Of a DNA stretch of 64,000 bases, positions 10,789 through 18,913 are shown in pieces; within the stretch, counting starts at the first letter, position 1, and each line of letters starts with the position of its first letter. Position numbers and translations under genes: made by a program. Source of the DNA: Natrinema halophilum. Lineage in GTDB: Archaea; Halobacteriota; Halobacteria; Halobacteriales; Natrialbaceae. The DNA lies in NCBI RefSeq assembly GCF_013402815.2, contig NZ_CP058601.1:2976001-3040000 (forward strand), in the 5' to 3' direction. The notes beneath the pieces were generated by a model. The model was not told the origin of the DNA. It worked only from the letters and a program-made list of their open reading frames with translations, and searched no databases.

Positions 10789-12039
10789 ATGGCGATCGAG
10801 GTCACCCGCACCTACGTTGGTTCTATCCAGAACCAGCGGCAGGTCTGTGATGACCTTGACTCGCTCGGTGATTCTGCCTCTAAAATTTGGAACGTCGCAC
10901 ACTGGACAGCTGACCGTATCTGGAACGCAACCGGTGAAATACCAGACGAAGGGGCGCTGAAGGCGTATATGAAGAACCAAGCGTGCTGGAAAGACTTGAA
11001 CGCCCAATCCAGTCAGAAAGTCATCGAAGAACTTTCTGAGGCTTTCCAGTCGTGGTTCGACCTGCGCCAGAATGACCCGGAAGCGAATCCGCCCGGCTAC
11101 CGCAAACACGGCGATATCCGACCACGAAGCACAGTCACATTCAAAGCAGACGGGTTCAGACACGACCCCGAGAACAACCGCGTCCGACTGAGCAAAGGTT
11201 CGAACCTCAAAGAAAACTGGTCAGACTTCATCCTCTGTGAGTATCAGACGCGCCCAGACGTTGACCTTTCGAAGGTTACCAAGGTACAGAACGTTCGGGC
11301 GGTCTGGAATGGCGACGAGTGGGAACTGCACTTCGTCTGCAAAGTCAAACGTGAAACGAACGACACCACAGGCGACGGAGTTGCAGGCATCGACCTCGGC
11401 ATCACGAATATCGCCACGGTCGCATTCCCCGATGAATACGTCCTGTATCCCGGTAACTCGCTCAAACAGGACAAGCACTACTTCACCTGGGCAGAGTACG
11501 ACACCGAAGGTGAGAACGGCCCGTCAGAAAAGTCGATGTGGGCGCGTCGGAAACTCGCAGATCGCGAGACGCATTTTTATCACGTTCTTACGGACACCAT
11601 CATTAGGGAGTGTGTCGAACGTGGTGTCGGCACGCTCGCGGTGAGTTGGCCTGAAGATGTGCGAGACTCAGACTGGGGCAAGACCGGCAACAAGAAGTTG
11701 CACTCGTGGGCGTTTGACCGCATCTACCAGTACCTCGAATACAAAGGCGAGATGCGTGGCGTCGAGGTAGTGAAGGAAAACGAGTGGAACACCAGTAAGA
11801 CCTGCTCACGGTGTGGTGACGACACGAAGTCGAACCGTGTCGAACGTGGCCTGTACGTTTGCTCGTCGTGTGAGTTGGTAGCCAACGCGGATTGTAACGG
11901 AGCAGAGAATATGCGACAGAAGATAACTCCGAGTCCTCACGGCGAGGATAGGAGTAACGGCTGTGTGGCACAGCCATCGACATACCTGTTTGACCGCGAG
12001 AGCGGGACGTTTCACACGAGAGAACAGGCCGTGTCGTAA
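10789..12039 (+). CDS. tnpB: TnpB-family protein with unusual RuvC-II site
   Basis: A 416-aa TnpB-family protein from a different branch than the one at 5.4 kb. The start at 10789 gives MAIEVTRTYVGSIQNQ; a longer open frame upstream is only an unbroken shadow. RuvC-I Asp is present (GVAGIDLGITNIATVAF), the zinc ribbon is present (CSRCGDD, CSSCEL) and RuvC-III Asp is present (ANADCNGAENM). At the RuvC-II position, where the other copy has IAVERL, this one has LAVSWPEDVRD: Ser replaces the aligned Glu, with a Glu three residues on. It may be inactive or have shifted its acidic residue. The element's right end follows at once. Confidence 0.88.
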   Translation: MAIEVTRTYVGSIQNQRQVCDDLDSLGDSASKIWNVAHWTADRIWNATGEIPDEGALKAYMKNQACWKDLNAQSSQKVIEELSEAFQSWFDLRQNDPEANPPGYRKHGDIRPRSTVTFKADGFRHDPENNRVRLSKGSNLKENWSDFILCEYQTRPDVDLSKVTKVQNVRAVWNGDEWELHFVCKVKRETNDTTGDGVAGIDLGITNIATVAFPDEYVLYPGNSLKQDKHYFTWAEYDTEGENGPSEKSMWARRKLADRETHFYHVLTDTIIRECVERGVGTLAVSWPEDVRDSDWGKTGNKKLHSWAFDRIYQYLEYKGEMRGVEVVKENEWNTSKTCSRCGDDTKSNRVERGLYVCSSCELVANADCNGAENMRQKITPSPHGEDRSNGCVAQPSTYLFDRESGTFHTREQAVS

Positions 12040-12061
12040 ACCGGCAAATATCCCACCTGCG

Positions 12062-12140
12062 GTACGGGAAGCCTCGCCGTCGTCGGGCTCTGCCCGACTG
12101 CCTGAGGGATCTTCGATCCCTCTCCGGTTACGGCGAGGAG
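12062..12140 (+). ncRNA. Right-end omega/reRNA scaffold of TnpB element 2
   Basis: A clear three-way junction. The outer stem is CCTCGCCGT (12072-12080) with ACGGCGAGG (12130-12138). Inside are two hairpins: GTCGGGC/GCCCGAC (12082-12098) and GAGGGATC/GATCCCTC (12104-12122). It sits directly after the TnpB stop, where the 3' scaffold of a guide RNA is expected. The adjoining guide would read into the end of tatC2. Confidence 0.55.
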
Positions 12141-12152
12141 GATGTCACTTGC

Positions 12153-14489
12153 TCACTCGGTGGCCGACGCACTGGCGTCTTCCGCATCGGGATCGGCGAC
12201 TGCCCCACCCCCACCGCCGAACAGCCGACCGCCAGCGGTCAGCACGTAGAGGACGATGAGCCCGATCAGATAGGTAAGCGAGATCGGGATGGCGAATACC
12301 AGCATCATGAGGACGCCCTTCGGGCTGAAAAACGCGGAGAGGGTGAAGGTGGCGACGACGAACGGCCGCCACCGCTCGAGCATCGAGCGGTAGCTGACGA
12401 TGCCGCCGGCGTGGAACAATGCCATCGTGACGATGATATTGAACAGGAAGCCGATGCCGACGGTCGTCAAGATCACGAGCCAGAAGAAGCTCTTGATCCG
12501 GTAGGAGATGACCATCCCGTTGCGGAGGGCGTCCGAGACCAGATACGAGATGATCGACGGCGCGATCCAGAAGAACCCGAGGTAGGTCCCGACGGCGAAG
12601 CCGACGATGAGACCGCCGCCCCAGAGGACGAATGTACGCCGGTCGCCGTAGACCAATCCGCGCTCTTTGGCGGCGGGCCAGGCGTAAAACAGCGTCAGCG
12701 GCAATATGGCGACGATTCCGGCGAGTGCGCTCACCTTCGCTTCGAAAATGAGCACCTCGACCGGGTGCAGGGCGACGACGATGTCCATCGCCTCGATGAG
12801 CTCCATAAGAGAGAGCGTGCTCGGATCGACGCCCTCGCCGACGACTTCCTCGAGTACGTGTCGCGGAACCCGATCGAGGAAGAGTCTGAGGACGTCCCCG
12901 ATACCGCCCGAGTAGAGCCAGAAGAAGGTCCCGCCCATAACGACGATGAACAGTCCGACGATGCGGAACATCTTCGAGGTCAGACTTTGGAAAATGAACG
13001 CGATGTCGTAGGCGTAGCCGCCGATGTCGTCCTCGGTGGTTTCGTCCTCGGTAAAGGGATCGAGCATACCGGCGGCGGTGCTCGCAAAGAGGCTGTCGTC
13101 TTCGCCGGCTTCGCCCCCTGCACCGCCCGCCGTGGCACCTGCGCTACCGCTCGCAGCGGAGCCGTCGGCGGTTTCGTTCGCTGCGTCGAGCGAATCGAAC
13201 CGGTCGAGGATGGCCTGCGCTTTGTCCCGGTCGTCGTCGTACATCGCCTGCCGGGAGTACTCGAGCGCCTGCTCTTCGCTCATACTGAGAAAGACCTGCG
13301 CAGACACGTCGTCGATGTCCTCGACGTCGAGCGTCTCGAAGTCGACGTCCTCGTGGGTGTCTGCCCGTCGAATGTCGTCCGCTTTCGGATACACCGGCAA
13401 CTGGAGGACGCGAATCGTGTAGGCAAGCAGGACGATGAACCCGACGACGCCGGCGACGACGAGGCCGACCGCAACCGCACCGAGGACGCCGTGTTCGTTC
13501 GCCATGATCTCGAGTCCGCTCTTGCCGCTAGGTCGCACCAGTTCGGGGACCGCGGGGTAGACCGATTGCCGGAGGTAGTCGAACGCACCCTGTTCGACGG
13601 CGACGGCTGCCCCTGCTGCGATGAGGGCCAGTACGCCGCCGAACTGGAGGAGGCGCCGTTTGACGTGAGCCGTGCCCGTCCGCTCGGATTTTGCCGCGCC
13701 GCGGCGGCGGACGTTGGTGACGACCTTGGCCAGGCCGAGGCTGAAGACGTAGAGGATAACCATCGGCATCGCCCACATGACCTGCGTAAACGGGTCCGGC
13801 GGCGAGAACAGGGCCCCGAAGATGACGATCGCGACGACGGCGTGGCGCCACTTGTCGCGGAACGTCTCGTACGGGATGATTTCGGTGTAGGACAACGCAC
13901 CCATTATCAGCGGCAGTTGGGCGGCGAGGCCGAACGAGAGCGTCAACAGCGCGATGAACTCGGTGAACTCGGTGATGCCGTAATGGGGTTTGATGCCGGC
14001 ACTGACGGCGTTCCCTGCGAGGAAGTTGAACGAGAACGGGAAGAAGACGCTGTACGCGTAGACGACGCCGGTGATGAAAAGCGACAGGGACACGACCACG
14101 AACCCGGCGATAGCGCCCGTCGAAATCGGGACCTCGCTGGTGTAGCCGCGGCGGCGAAGTGCCTTCCGGGAGAAAAAGATCAGCGCCGGGATAGCGACGA
14201 TGAGGCCCGTGATCATCCCGATCTTGGCTTGCAGTAAGATAACCTCGAACGGGGTTCGGGTGATGATGTCGGTCGACCCGGCGACCGCCTCGCTCATCTG
14301 CTCTTTCGCAGTCGCCTCGAGAAAGTCCCAGACGACCACGCGAAGTGCGTAGAAAGAACCGACGAAGCCGATAAGGAAGACGATGAACACCTTCTGGAGG
14401 TGCTGTTGGGCACCAGCGAGGAGGGCGCCGATCGTTTCCCGGCCACTATTGATGGCACGGACGGTGTCCTCGTCGACGGCGGAACTCAT
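12153..14489 (-). CDS. tatC2: Twin-arginine translocase TatC2 (fused double TatC)
   Basis: A 778-aa membrane protein made of two TatC units. Unit 1 is at residues ~1-260 (LAGAQQHLQKVFIVFLIGFVGSFYAL ... TPFEVILLQAKIGMITGLIVAIPALIFF ... PFSFNFLAGNAV). A linker (~270-500) holds two extra helices and a Gly/Ala-rich acidic stretch, and unit 2 is at ~505-755. This 14-helix double form (TatCt) is specific to haloarchaea, which send most secreted proteins through Tat. It recognises RR signal peptides in the membrane. It is divergent from tatC1 with 138 bp between starts. The DUF4397 protein at 37.8 kb is a likely substrate. Confidence 0.95.
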   Translation of the reverse strand: MSSAVDEDTVRAINSGRETIGALLAGAQQHLQKVFIVFLIGFVGSFYALRVVVWDFLEATAKEQMSEAVAGSTDIITRTPFEVILLQAKIGMITGLIVAIPALIFFSRKALRRRGYTSEVPISTGAIAGFVVVSLSLFITGVVYAYSVFFPFSFNFLAGNAVSAGIKPHYGITEFTEFIALLTLSFGLAAQLPLIMGALSYTEIIPYETFRDKWRHAVVAIVIFGALFSPPDPFTQVMWAMPMVILYVFSLGLAKVVTNVRRRGAAKSERTGTAHVKRRLLQFGGVLALIAAGAAVAVEQGAFDYLRQSVYPAVPELVRPSGKSGLEIMANEHGVLGAVAVGLVVAGVVGFIVLLAYTIRVLQLPVYPKADDIRRADTHEDVDFETLDVEDIDDVSAQVFLSMSEEQALEYSRQAMYDDDRDKAQAILDRFDSLDAANETADGSAASGSAGATAGGAGGEAGEDDSLFASTAAGMLDPFTEDETTEDDIGGYAYDIAFIFQSLTSKMFRIVGLFIVVMGGTFFWLYSGGIGDVLRLFLDRVPRHVLEEVVGEGVDPSTLSLMELIEAMDIVVALHPVEVLIFEAKVSALAGIVAILPLTLFYAWPAAKERGLVYGDRRTFVLWGGGLIVGFAVGTYLGFFWIAPSIISYLVSDALRNGMVISYRIKSFFWLVILTTVGIGFLFNIIVTMALFHAGGIVSYRSMLERWRPFVVATFTLSAFFSPKGVLMMLVFAIPISLTYLIGLIVLYVLTAGGRLFGGGGGAVADPDAEDASASATE

Positions 14490-14627
14490 TGAGGTGGGGT
14501 AACTGACATTCAGTTATCAACCTTTCGAGTGGGTAGAGAAACGATGGCCGAACGTATCGCCTTCTCACTCTCATCGGGTGTTCGTAAGAAAAAGGCCTAT
14601 AACTGGCGGCCTATCACTATCCCGTAG

Positions 14628-15947
14628 ATGTCGGACGAGCCGCCGGACGGCGAGGACACCCGGGACATCAGCGACCGATGGGACGTCCCCGACGAGCCGT
14701 CGGACGATGAGGGAACCTCGGACCTCGGAGAGCGATGGAGCGTCCCCGACGAGCCGTCGGACGGCGAATCCACTCGCGATCGCGTACACCGACAGGCCGA
14801 TCTCGACGAGTCGACGGACGGCACGGCCACTGGGGACCTCGGATATCGATGGAGCGACCCGGACGGGACGACGGACGGCACGGCCACCGGGGACCTCGGA
14901 GATCGATGGGACGACCACGACGAGCCACCGCGTTCCGACGACGAGACTGACTTTCTCCCGTCGAGTGAGGATACCGGTCCGTTCGGCGAGTCGCCGCGAT
15001 CCGACGACGAATCCGAACCCCCGTCCGGCCCCGAGACTCCATCCGGTCCCGAGACTCCATCCGGTCCCGAAACCCCGGCGGAAACCGACGCCGACGCCGC
15101 CGCTGCGAACCTCGAGACCGACGGTGAGGGAGTCGTCGGCGGTCATCGCACTCCCGAACCGACAGAGCCGACCGAACCGACGTATCCCGACCCCGACGAG
15201 GATATCGACGGGATCGAAGCGCCGCCGGACGACCAGGAGATGCCGCTGGCGGATCACATCGAGGAGATGGTTCTCAGGCTGGCGGTCGTCCTGTTGTTCG
15301 GTGCTGGCGGGACGGCAATCGGTCTACTGGGGGCCTCTCAGGCCATCGAATTCGTCTGGTTCAACGTGTTCCCCTACGCGAGCGGCGAGGTTCCGCCACC
15401 ACACGTCTACCACCCGCTCGAGTTGTGGCTCACTCGGATCAAGATCTCGTCGCTGCTTGGGATCATGATCGCCCTGCCGGCGTTCGTCTACGAGTGTTAC
15501 CTGTTCATGCGCCCGGGGCTTTACCCCAACGAGCGGAAGTACTACCTCGCGGCGGTGCCGACGAGCGTCGTGCTGGCAGCGCTTGGGATGCTGTTCTCGT
15601 ACGTGCTCGTGTTGCCCATCCTGTTCAGGTACTTCACCTATTACGCCGAGGGCAGCGCCGAAATCGCGTACGCACTCGGTGATACGTTCAACCTGATCAT
15701 CACGCTGACCGGCTTCCTCGCCGTCGTCTTCCAGATTCCGCTGTTTATCATGCTGGCGATCATGATGGGCGTGACCACCCGCCGCTGGCTCGCACAGAAG
15801 CGCCTCTACTTCTGGGCGGCGTTCGCCGGGATCGCGTTCATGTTCGCGTTCGATCCGACGGGGATGGCCCCGATCCTCGTCGCCGTCACGATGATCCTGC
15901 TGTTCGAAGGGACGCTGTTCATCCTGAAGTGGGTCGGACGCGAGTAA
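14628..15947 (+). CDS. tatC1: Twin-arginine translocase TatC1 with repetitive acidic N-terminus
   Basis: A 439-aa protein. Residues ~205-435 are a normal six-helix TatC: MPLADHIEEMVLRL, the conserved Tyr/Phe-Arg-Pro-Gly loop (ECYLFMRPGLYPNERKYY), FAVVFQIPLF-type helix 4 and MFAFDPTGMAP. Residues 1-200 are an unusual soluble, very acidic extension. It opens with five ~19-residue repeats (RDISDRWDVPDEPSDDEGT-like) and goes on to three copies of PSGPET. The extension should lie in the cytoplasm. With TatC2 it makes up the haloarchaeal Tat receptor pair. The TatA partner is not in this window. Confidence 0.93.
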   Translation: MSDEPPDGEDTRDISDRWDVPDEPSDDEGTSDLGERWSVPDEPSDGESTRDRVHRQADLDESTDGTATGDLGYRWSDPDGTTDGTATGDLGDRWDDHDEPPRSDDETDFLPSSEDTGPFGESPRSDDESEPPSGPETPSGPETPSGPETPAETDADAAAANLETDGEGVVGGHRTPEPTEPTEPTYPDPDEDIDGIEAPPDDQEMPLADHIEEMVLRLAVVLLFGAGGTAIGLLGASQAIEFVWFNVFPYASGEVPPPHVYHPLELWLTRIKISSLLGIMIALPAFVYECYLFMRPGLYPNERKYYLAAVPTSVVLAALGMLFSYVLVLPILFRYFTYYAEGSAEIAYALGDTFNLIITLTGFLAVVFQIPLFIMLAIMMGVTTRRWLAQKRLYFWAAFAGIAFMFAFDPTGMAPILVAVTMILLFEGTLFILKWVGRE

Positions 15948-16064
15948 TTCCCTCGCCGCTCGAGTTCTCTCGTGCGTGTCGGTCGTGACGGCCCGACGAC
16001 TTCGCCAGCGGTGTACGACAACCGACACAGAGTCCGCTATGGCGACCACCGATCGAGACGAAAA

Positions 16065-16124
16065 CGAATCGATTTGTCGTCGCCACCGAATCGATTTGTC
16101 GTCGCCACCGAACCGATTTGTCGG
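16065..16124. repeat. Tandem 22-bp repeat (2.7 copies)
   Basis: Two identical 22-bp units (16065-16086, 16087-16108) and a partial third with one change (16109-16124); the core is CGAATCGATTTGTCGTCGCC. It lies 58 bp upstream of the amphi-Trp gene, between it and tatC1. Binding sites or replication slippage are both possible. Confidence 0.85.
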
Positions 16125-16181
16125 CCTCATCGAACGACCTCCAGGCGCCTATTTATCAGCTCTCGGAACGTACAGGAGCGC

Positions 16182-16466
16182 ATGCCAGAAGAAGTGCTGT
16201 TCAAATCCGAAAGCGACCGCGACAGAGAAGAAATCGCGTCGATGCTCCGACGAGTTGCGGACAACCTGGACGCCGGCGACGCTGTGACGCTCACAGCCGG
16301 CTCCGATTCGGTTACGCTCGAGCCTCCGGCCCGACCGACGTTCGAGGTCAAAGCCGAGCGAGAAGGTCCGGCGGACGGACCCGGGGAGCTCAGTATCGAA
16401 TTCGAACTCGAGTGGGACGAGACCGACGGCGGAAGTGGCGACGATGGCCGGTTAGAAATCGAATGA
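16182..16466 (+). CDS. Amphi-Trp domain small protein
   Basis: A 94-aa protein starting MPEEVLFKSESDRDREEIASMLRRVAD, with a second half PARPTFEVKAERE and ELSIEFELEWDE. This is the layout of the haloarchaeal amphi-Trp family: helix, strand pair, and a closing W in an acidic tail. Its function is unknown. The start at 16182 is chosen because the longer upstream frame is arginine-rich and unlike a haloarchaeal protein, and because a TTTAT box lies at 16150. Confidence 0.8.
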   Translation: MPEEVLFKSESDRDREEIASMLRRVADNLDAGDAVTLTAGSDSVTLEPPARPTFEVKAEREGPADGPGELSIEFELEWDETDGGSGDDGRLEIE

Positions 16467-16503
16467 AACTGATAATGTAGATAACGATGATGGTGACGAC
16501 GAG

Positions 16504-16860
16504 TTAGCGGTGTGCGCGCGTCCGCTCGGTAGCGTAGTCGAGTGCATCCTCGAGCGAACCGGGACCGTCGTAGCTCGTCGAGAACAGATCCATGAACTGC
16601 CGGGCGATGCGGGTACACCGATCGAACGTCAGGACGGTCCTGACCCGTCGCGTCTCGGAGAGATCCAGCCCGGGGTAGCTCGTCGCCGTCAGCGAATACC
16701 CCGGGTGGTCATCGCCATCGAGCGACGCCGGGGCGACTTTCAACCGGAGATCGCCCGATTCGTGGAGATACGTCCGATACTGCAGCTCTCGATCCGTCTC
16801 GACCGGGGTGTACGTCCGACTTTCCTCCGTGCTCCACTCGAGCGGCACGTCGACGTCCAT
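16504..16860 (-). CDS. Hypothetical haloarchaeal protein
   Basis: A 118-aa acidic protein, start ATG 16860 (MDVDVPLEWSTEESRTYTPV). It has Tyr/Thr-rich beta segments (YRTYLHESGDLRLKVAPAS, PGYSLTATSYPG) followed by a helix-rich end (RIARQFMDLFSTSYDGPGSLEDALDYATERT). I do not recognise a family. Its 3' end is convergent with the amphi-Trp gene. The 299 bp upstream of it (16861-17159) hold no convincing gene. Confidence 0.5.
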   Translation of the reverse strand: MDVDVPLEWSTEESRTYTPVETDRELQYRTYLHESGDLRLKVAPASLDGDDHPGYSLTATSYPGLDLSETRRVRTVLTFDRCTRIARQFMDLFSTSYDGPGSLEDALDYATERTRAHR

Positions 16861-17159
16861 CGGCCGGTGATACAATCTCGGGGTATACGTCCGTATCGTA
16901 ACGTGCAATATTACCGGCCAATAGCGGAGAAAAACCGCCCATGGTGGGTTTTATAGCTCAGGTACCATTGGATTCTGGTCGAATGTCAACCCTGGAGGCG
17001 AATTACATTCATCGGCGGATCGATTCGAAAGCGGTAGCCGGCGTCGTCCCCGTTGTGCGTCACCGATCTGTTGGTCCGTGAGTGACCCGTCCCCGCCAAT
17101 TGCAGTTCCGCACGGCTCTTCGGGGGTCGCCCGTGGCAATGGTCTGTTCTCGGTGACTG

Positions 17160-18017
17160 TCAGTCGTCGCTCGAGGTATCCGTGATGGGGTCTTCGTCGG
17201 CGGACATCTCGCTGTCAGGGCTGACGCTGCCGGTTCGGTACCCGTGGAGATCGAGCGTGACGTGATCGAAGCCGAGTTTCGTGAGTTCCGCGCGCACCGT
17301 CTCGATGAACGACCGTTCCAGTGCGCGCTCGAGTTCGTCCGGCGATACCTCGATCCGAGCCAGGCCGTCGTGGTCGCGAACGCGGAACTGGTCGAACCCC
17401 CACTGTCGTAGTAGCGCTTCGGCGCGCTCGATCCGCGTGAGTCGGTCTTCGGTCACCTCGAGGCCGGTCGGAATGCGCGAAGAGAGACAGGCCATGGCGG
17501 GTTTGTCGGCGACCGACAGGTCGTAGTATTCGGCAATTTGGCGGACCTCGTCTTTCGAGATGTCGTGGGCCAGTAGCGGCGAGTGAACGTCCAGTTCCTC
17601 GACGGCCTGCAGTCCTGGTCGGTGGCCGGCACCCGGATCGTCGGCGTTCGTCCCGTCGCAGACCGTTCGGATTCCCAGGCTCTGGGCGGTTTCGAGCATC
17701 TCGCCGAGTCGCATCGTCCGACAGTGATAGCAGCGTTCGTCGTCGTTCTCGACGAACGCGTCGCTCTCGAGTTCCGAGAACGAAACGATCTCGTGTCGGA
17801 TACCGATTTCTTCGGCGACCCGCCGTGCGTCTTCGAGTTCGGCCTCGGGAAGCGTCTCACTTTTCGCGGTGCAGGCCACTGCATCCTCGCCGAGCGCGTC
17901 GTGGGCGAGTGCGGCCACCACGCTCGAGTCGACCCCGCCGGAGAAGGCGATCACGACGCCGTCCCGAGCCGCGAGGTCGTCGCGGGCAGCCTTGAGTTTC
18001 GCCTCGACCGTTGTCAT
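17160..18017 (-). CDS. larE: ATP-dependent sacrificial sulfur transferase LarE
   Basis: A 285-aa PP-loop ATPase (VIAFSGGVDSSVVAALAHDAL). LarE activates the nicotinate-derived precursor of the nickel-pincer nucleotide cofactor and donates sulfur from its own cysteine. The sacrificial Cys is present in PAMACLSSRIPTG, and a second motif, ERCYHCRTMRLGEML, is typical. The start at 18017 gives MTTVEAKLKAARDDL; an in-frame extension to 18107 is not conserved-looking. LarB and LarC are not in the window. The C-terminal Ser/Asp tail is halophilic padding. Some PP-loop relatives act in tRNA or purine metabolism, but the LarE motif is clear. Confidence 0.9.
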   Translation of the reverse strand: MTTVEAKLKAARDDLAARDGVVIAFSGGVDSSVVAALAHDALGEDAVACTAKSETLPEAELEDARRVAEEIGIRHEIVSFSELESDAFVENDDERCYHCRTMRLGEMLETAQSLGIRTVCDGTNADDPGAGHRPGLQAVEELDVHSPLLAHDISKDEVRQIAEYYDLSVADKPAMACLSSRIPTGLEVTEDRLTRIERAEALLRQWGFDQFRVRDHDGLARIEVSPDELERALERSFIETVRAELTKLGFDHVTLDLHGYRTGSVSPDSEMSADEDPITDTSSDD

Positions 18018-18225
18018 AGGCCGGGATTCGAGCCGGACGGGCAAAAGGACGTTGTCGTCCGTCGCGCTCGATACCGACGTGAGCGATTCGCTACTCTTGG
18101 CGCACAATGACGTGTTTCCCGACCCGGCCGCCGAGTTCAGCTGAAGCGCCGCTCGGCTGCGGCGTACCGTAATCCGCGCGCCGGGCGGTTAAGACCGTGT
18201 CTGTGGTAGTGCTGGTACGATCATC

Positions 18226-18795
18226 ATGGCTGTATCAGATCATCTGCCGGGTTTGCGTTCGATCACCGAGGCTGAGGGTCATACGAGCGACGCCGACGAA
18301 CTCCCTCGCGAGGAACACGTCCTCGACGCTGCGGTCCGGGGCATCCAGGGTGGATTCGTGGCGACGCTGATCATGACCGCGTTCCGGCTGCCGATCCTGC
18401 GCTCACTGCCACCGTCGGCCAACTTCTGGTCGCAGTACGTCGCCGGCGGCGATCCCAGTGATCACCCGCTCGCTGCCATCGTCCTGCACCTCCTCTACGG
18501 GGTCAGTGCCGGTGTCGTCTTCGGCGTCTTGTTCCCCCTGTACGACGCCGGCCGTTCGATCGAACCCGAACAACGTGGGCTCGTCTGGGGCTCGGTGTAC
18601 GGCATGGTCCTCTCGGCGGTCGGCGTGCAGGTCGTGTTACAGGACTTGCTCGACATCCGCCTCGAGGCGGACGAGCTCGCACTCTTTCACGCCGGCCACT
18701 TCGTCTACGGACTCTCCCTCGGGGCCTGGGTCGGCTCGCGAACGGAGGGCGTCGAGGATCCCGAACGGGAGTACGAGTACCGGGACGGCAACTGA
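18226..18795 (+). CDS. Hypothetical four-helix membrane protein
   Basis: A 189-aa protein with an acidic N-terminus (~35 residues), then about four hydrophobic helices: GIQGGFVATLIMTAF, LAAIVLHLLYGVSAGVVFGVLFPLY, LVWGSVYGMVLSAVGVQVVL and FHAGHFVYGLSLGAWVG. Its glycine-rich helices and short loops resemble small haloarchaeal DUF membrane proteins; no enzymatic motif is visible. MITE copy 3 starts 9 bp past its stop codon. Transcribed alone. Confidence 0.6.
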   Translation: MAVSDHLPGLRSITEAEGHTSDADELPREEHVLDAAVRGIQGGFVATLIMTAFRLPILRSLPPSANFWSQYVAGGDPSDHPLAAIVLHLLYGVSAGVVFGVLFPLYDAGRSIEPEQRGLVWGSVYGMVLSAVGVQVVLQDLLDIRLEADELALFHAGHFVYGLSLGAWVGSRTEGVEDPEREYEYRDGN

Positions 18796-18804
18796 GTTCG
18801 AGTG

Positions 18805-18913
18805 ATCGTAGTCGTTGAACGTCACTGCATGCCCCGCTCGCGACTTCGCGGCCAGCGAGTGCTCGCTGGCTTCATCCAGCGAGCCGTGGGTAAACCGGTT
18901 CATCGACTACTGG
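18805..18913. mobile_element. MITE-like hairpin element, copy 3 (degenerate)
   Basis: A ~109-bp copy with diverged ends (ATCGTAGTCGTTGAACG on the left; CGGTTCATCGACTACTGG on the right). It keeps the GGCCAGCGAG...CTCGCTGGC hairpin (18850-18870). The right end overlaps the 3' end of the GCS2 ligase gene and supplies its last codons and stop. Confidence 0.75.

Larger units (their letters stand above)
10673..12140 (+). mobile_element. TnpB-only IS200/IS605-group element (element 2)
   Basis: The left part carries a hairpin (CCGTCG TTTA CGACGG, 10673-10688) followed by GTGAATCCGACAA; TnpB element 1 has the similar GGAATCCGACAA after its left palindrome. The right end is the structured segment ending at 12138. 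No TnpA. The right end lies 14 bp from the tatC2 stop codon. Exact ends not determined. Confidence 0.7.

Noticed and set aside
12411-14237. Long plus-strand frame of 608 codons opposite tatC2
   Set aside because: Its acidic Asp/Arg-rich translation is the mirror of the GC-rich membrane gene; tatC2 motifs are clear on the other strand.
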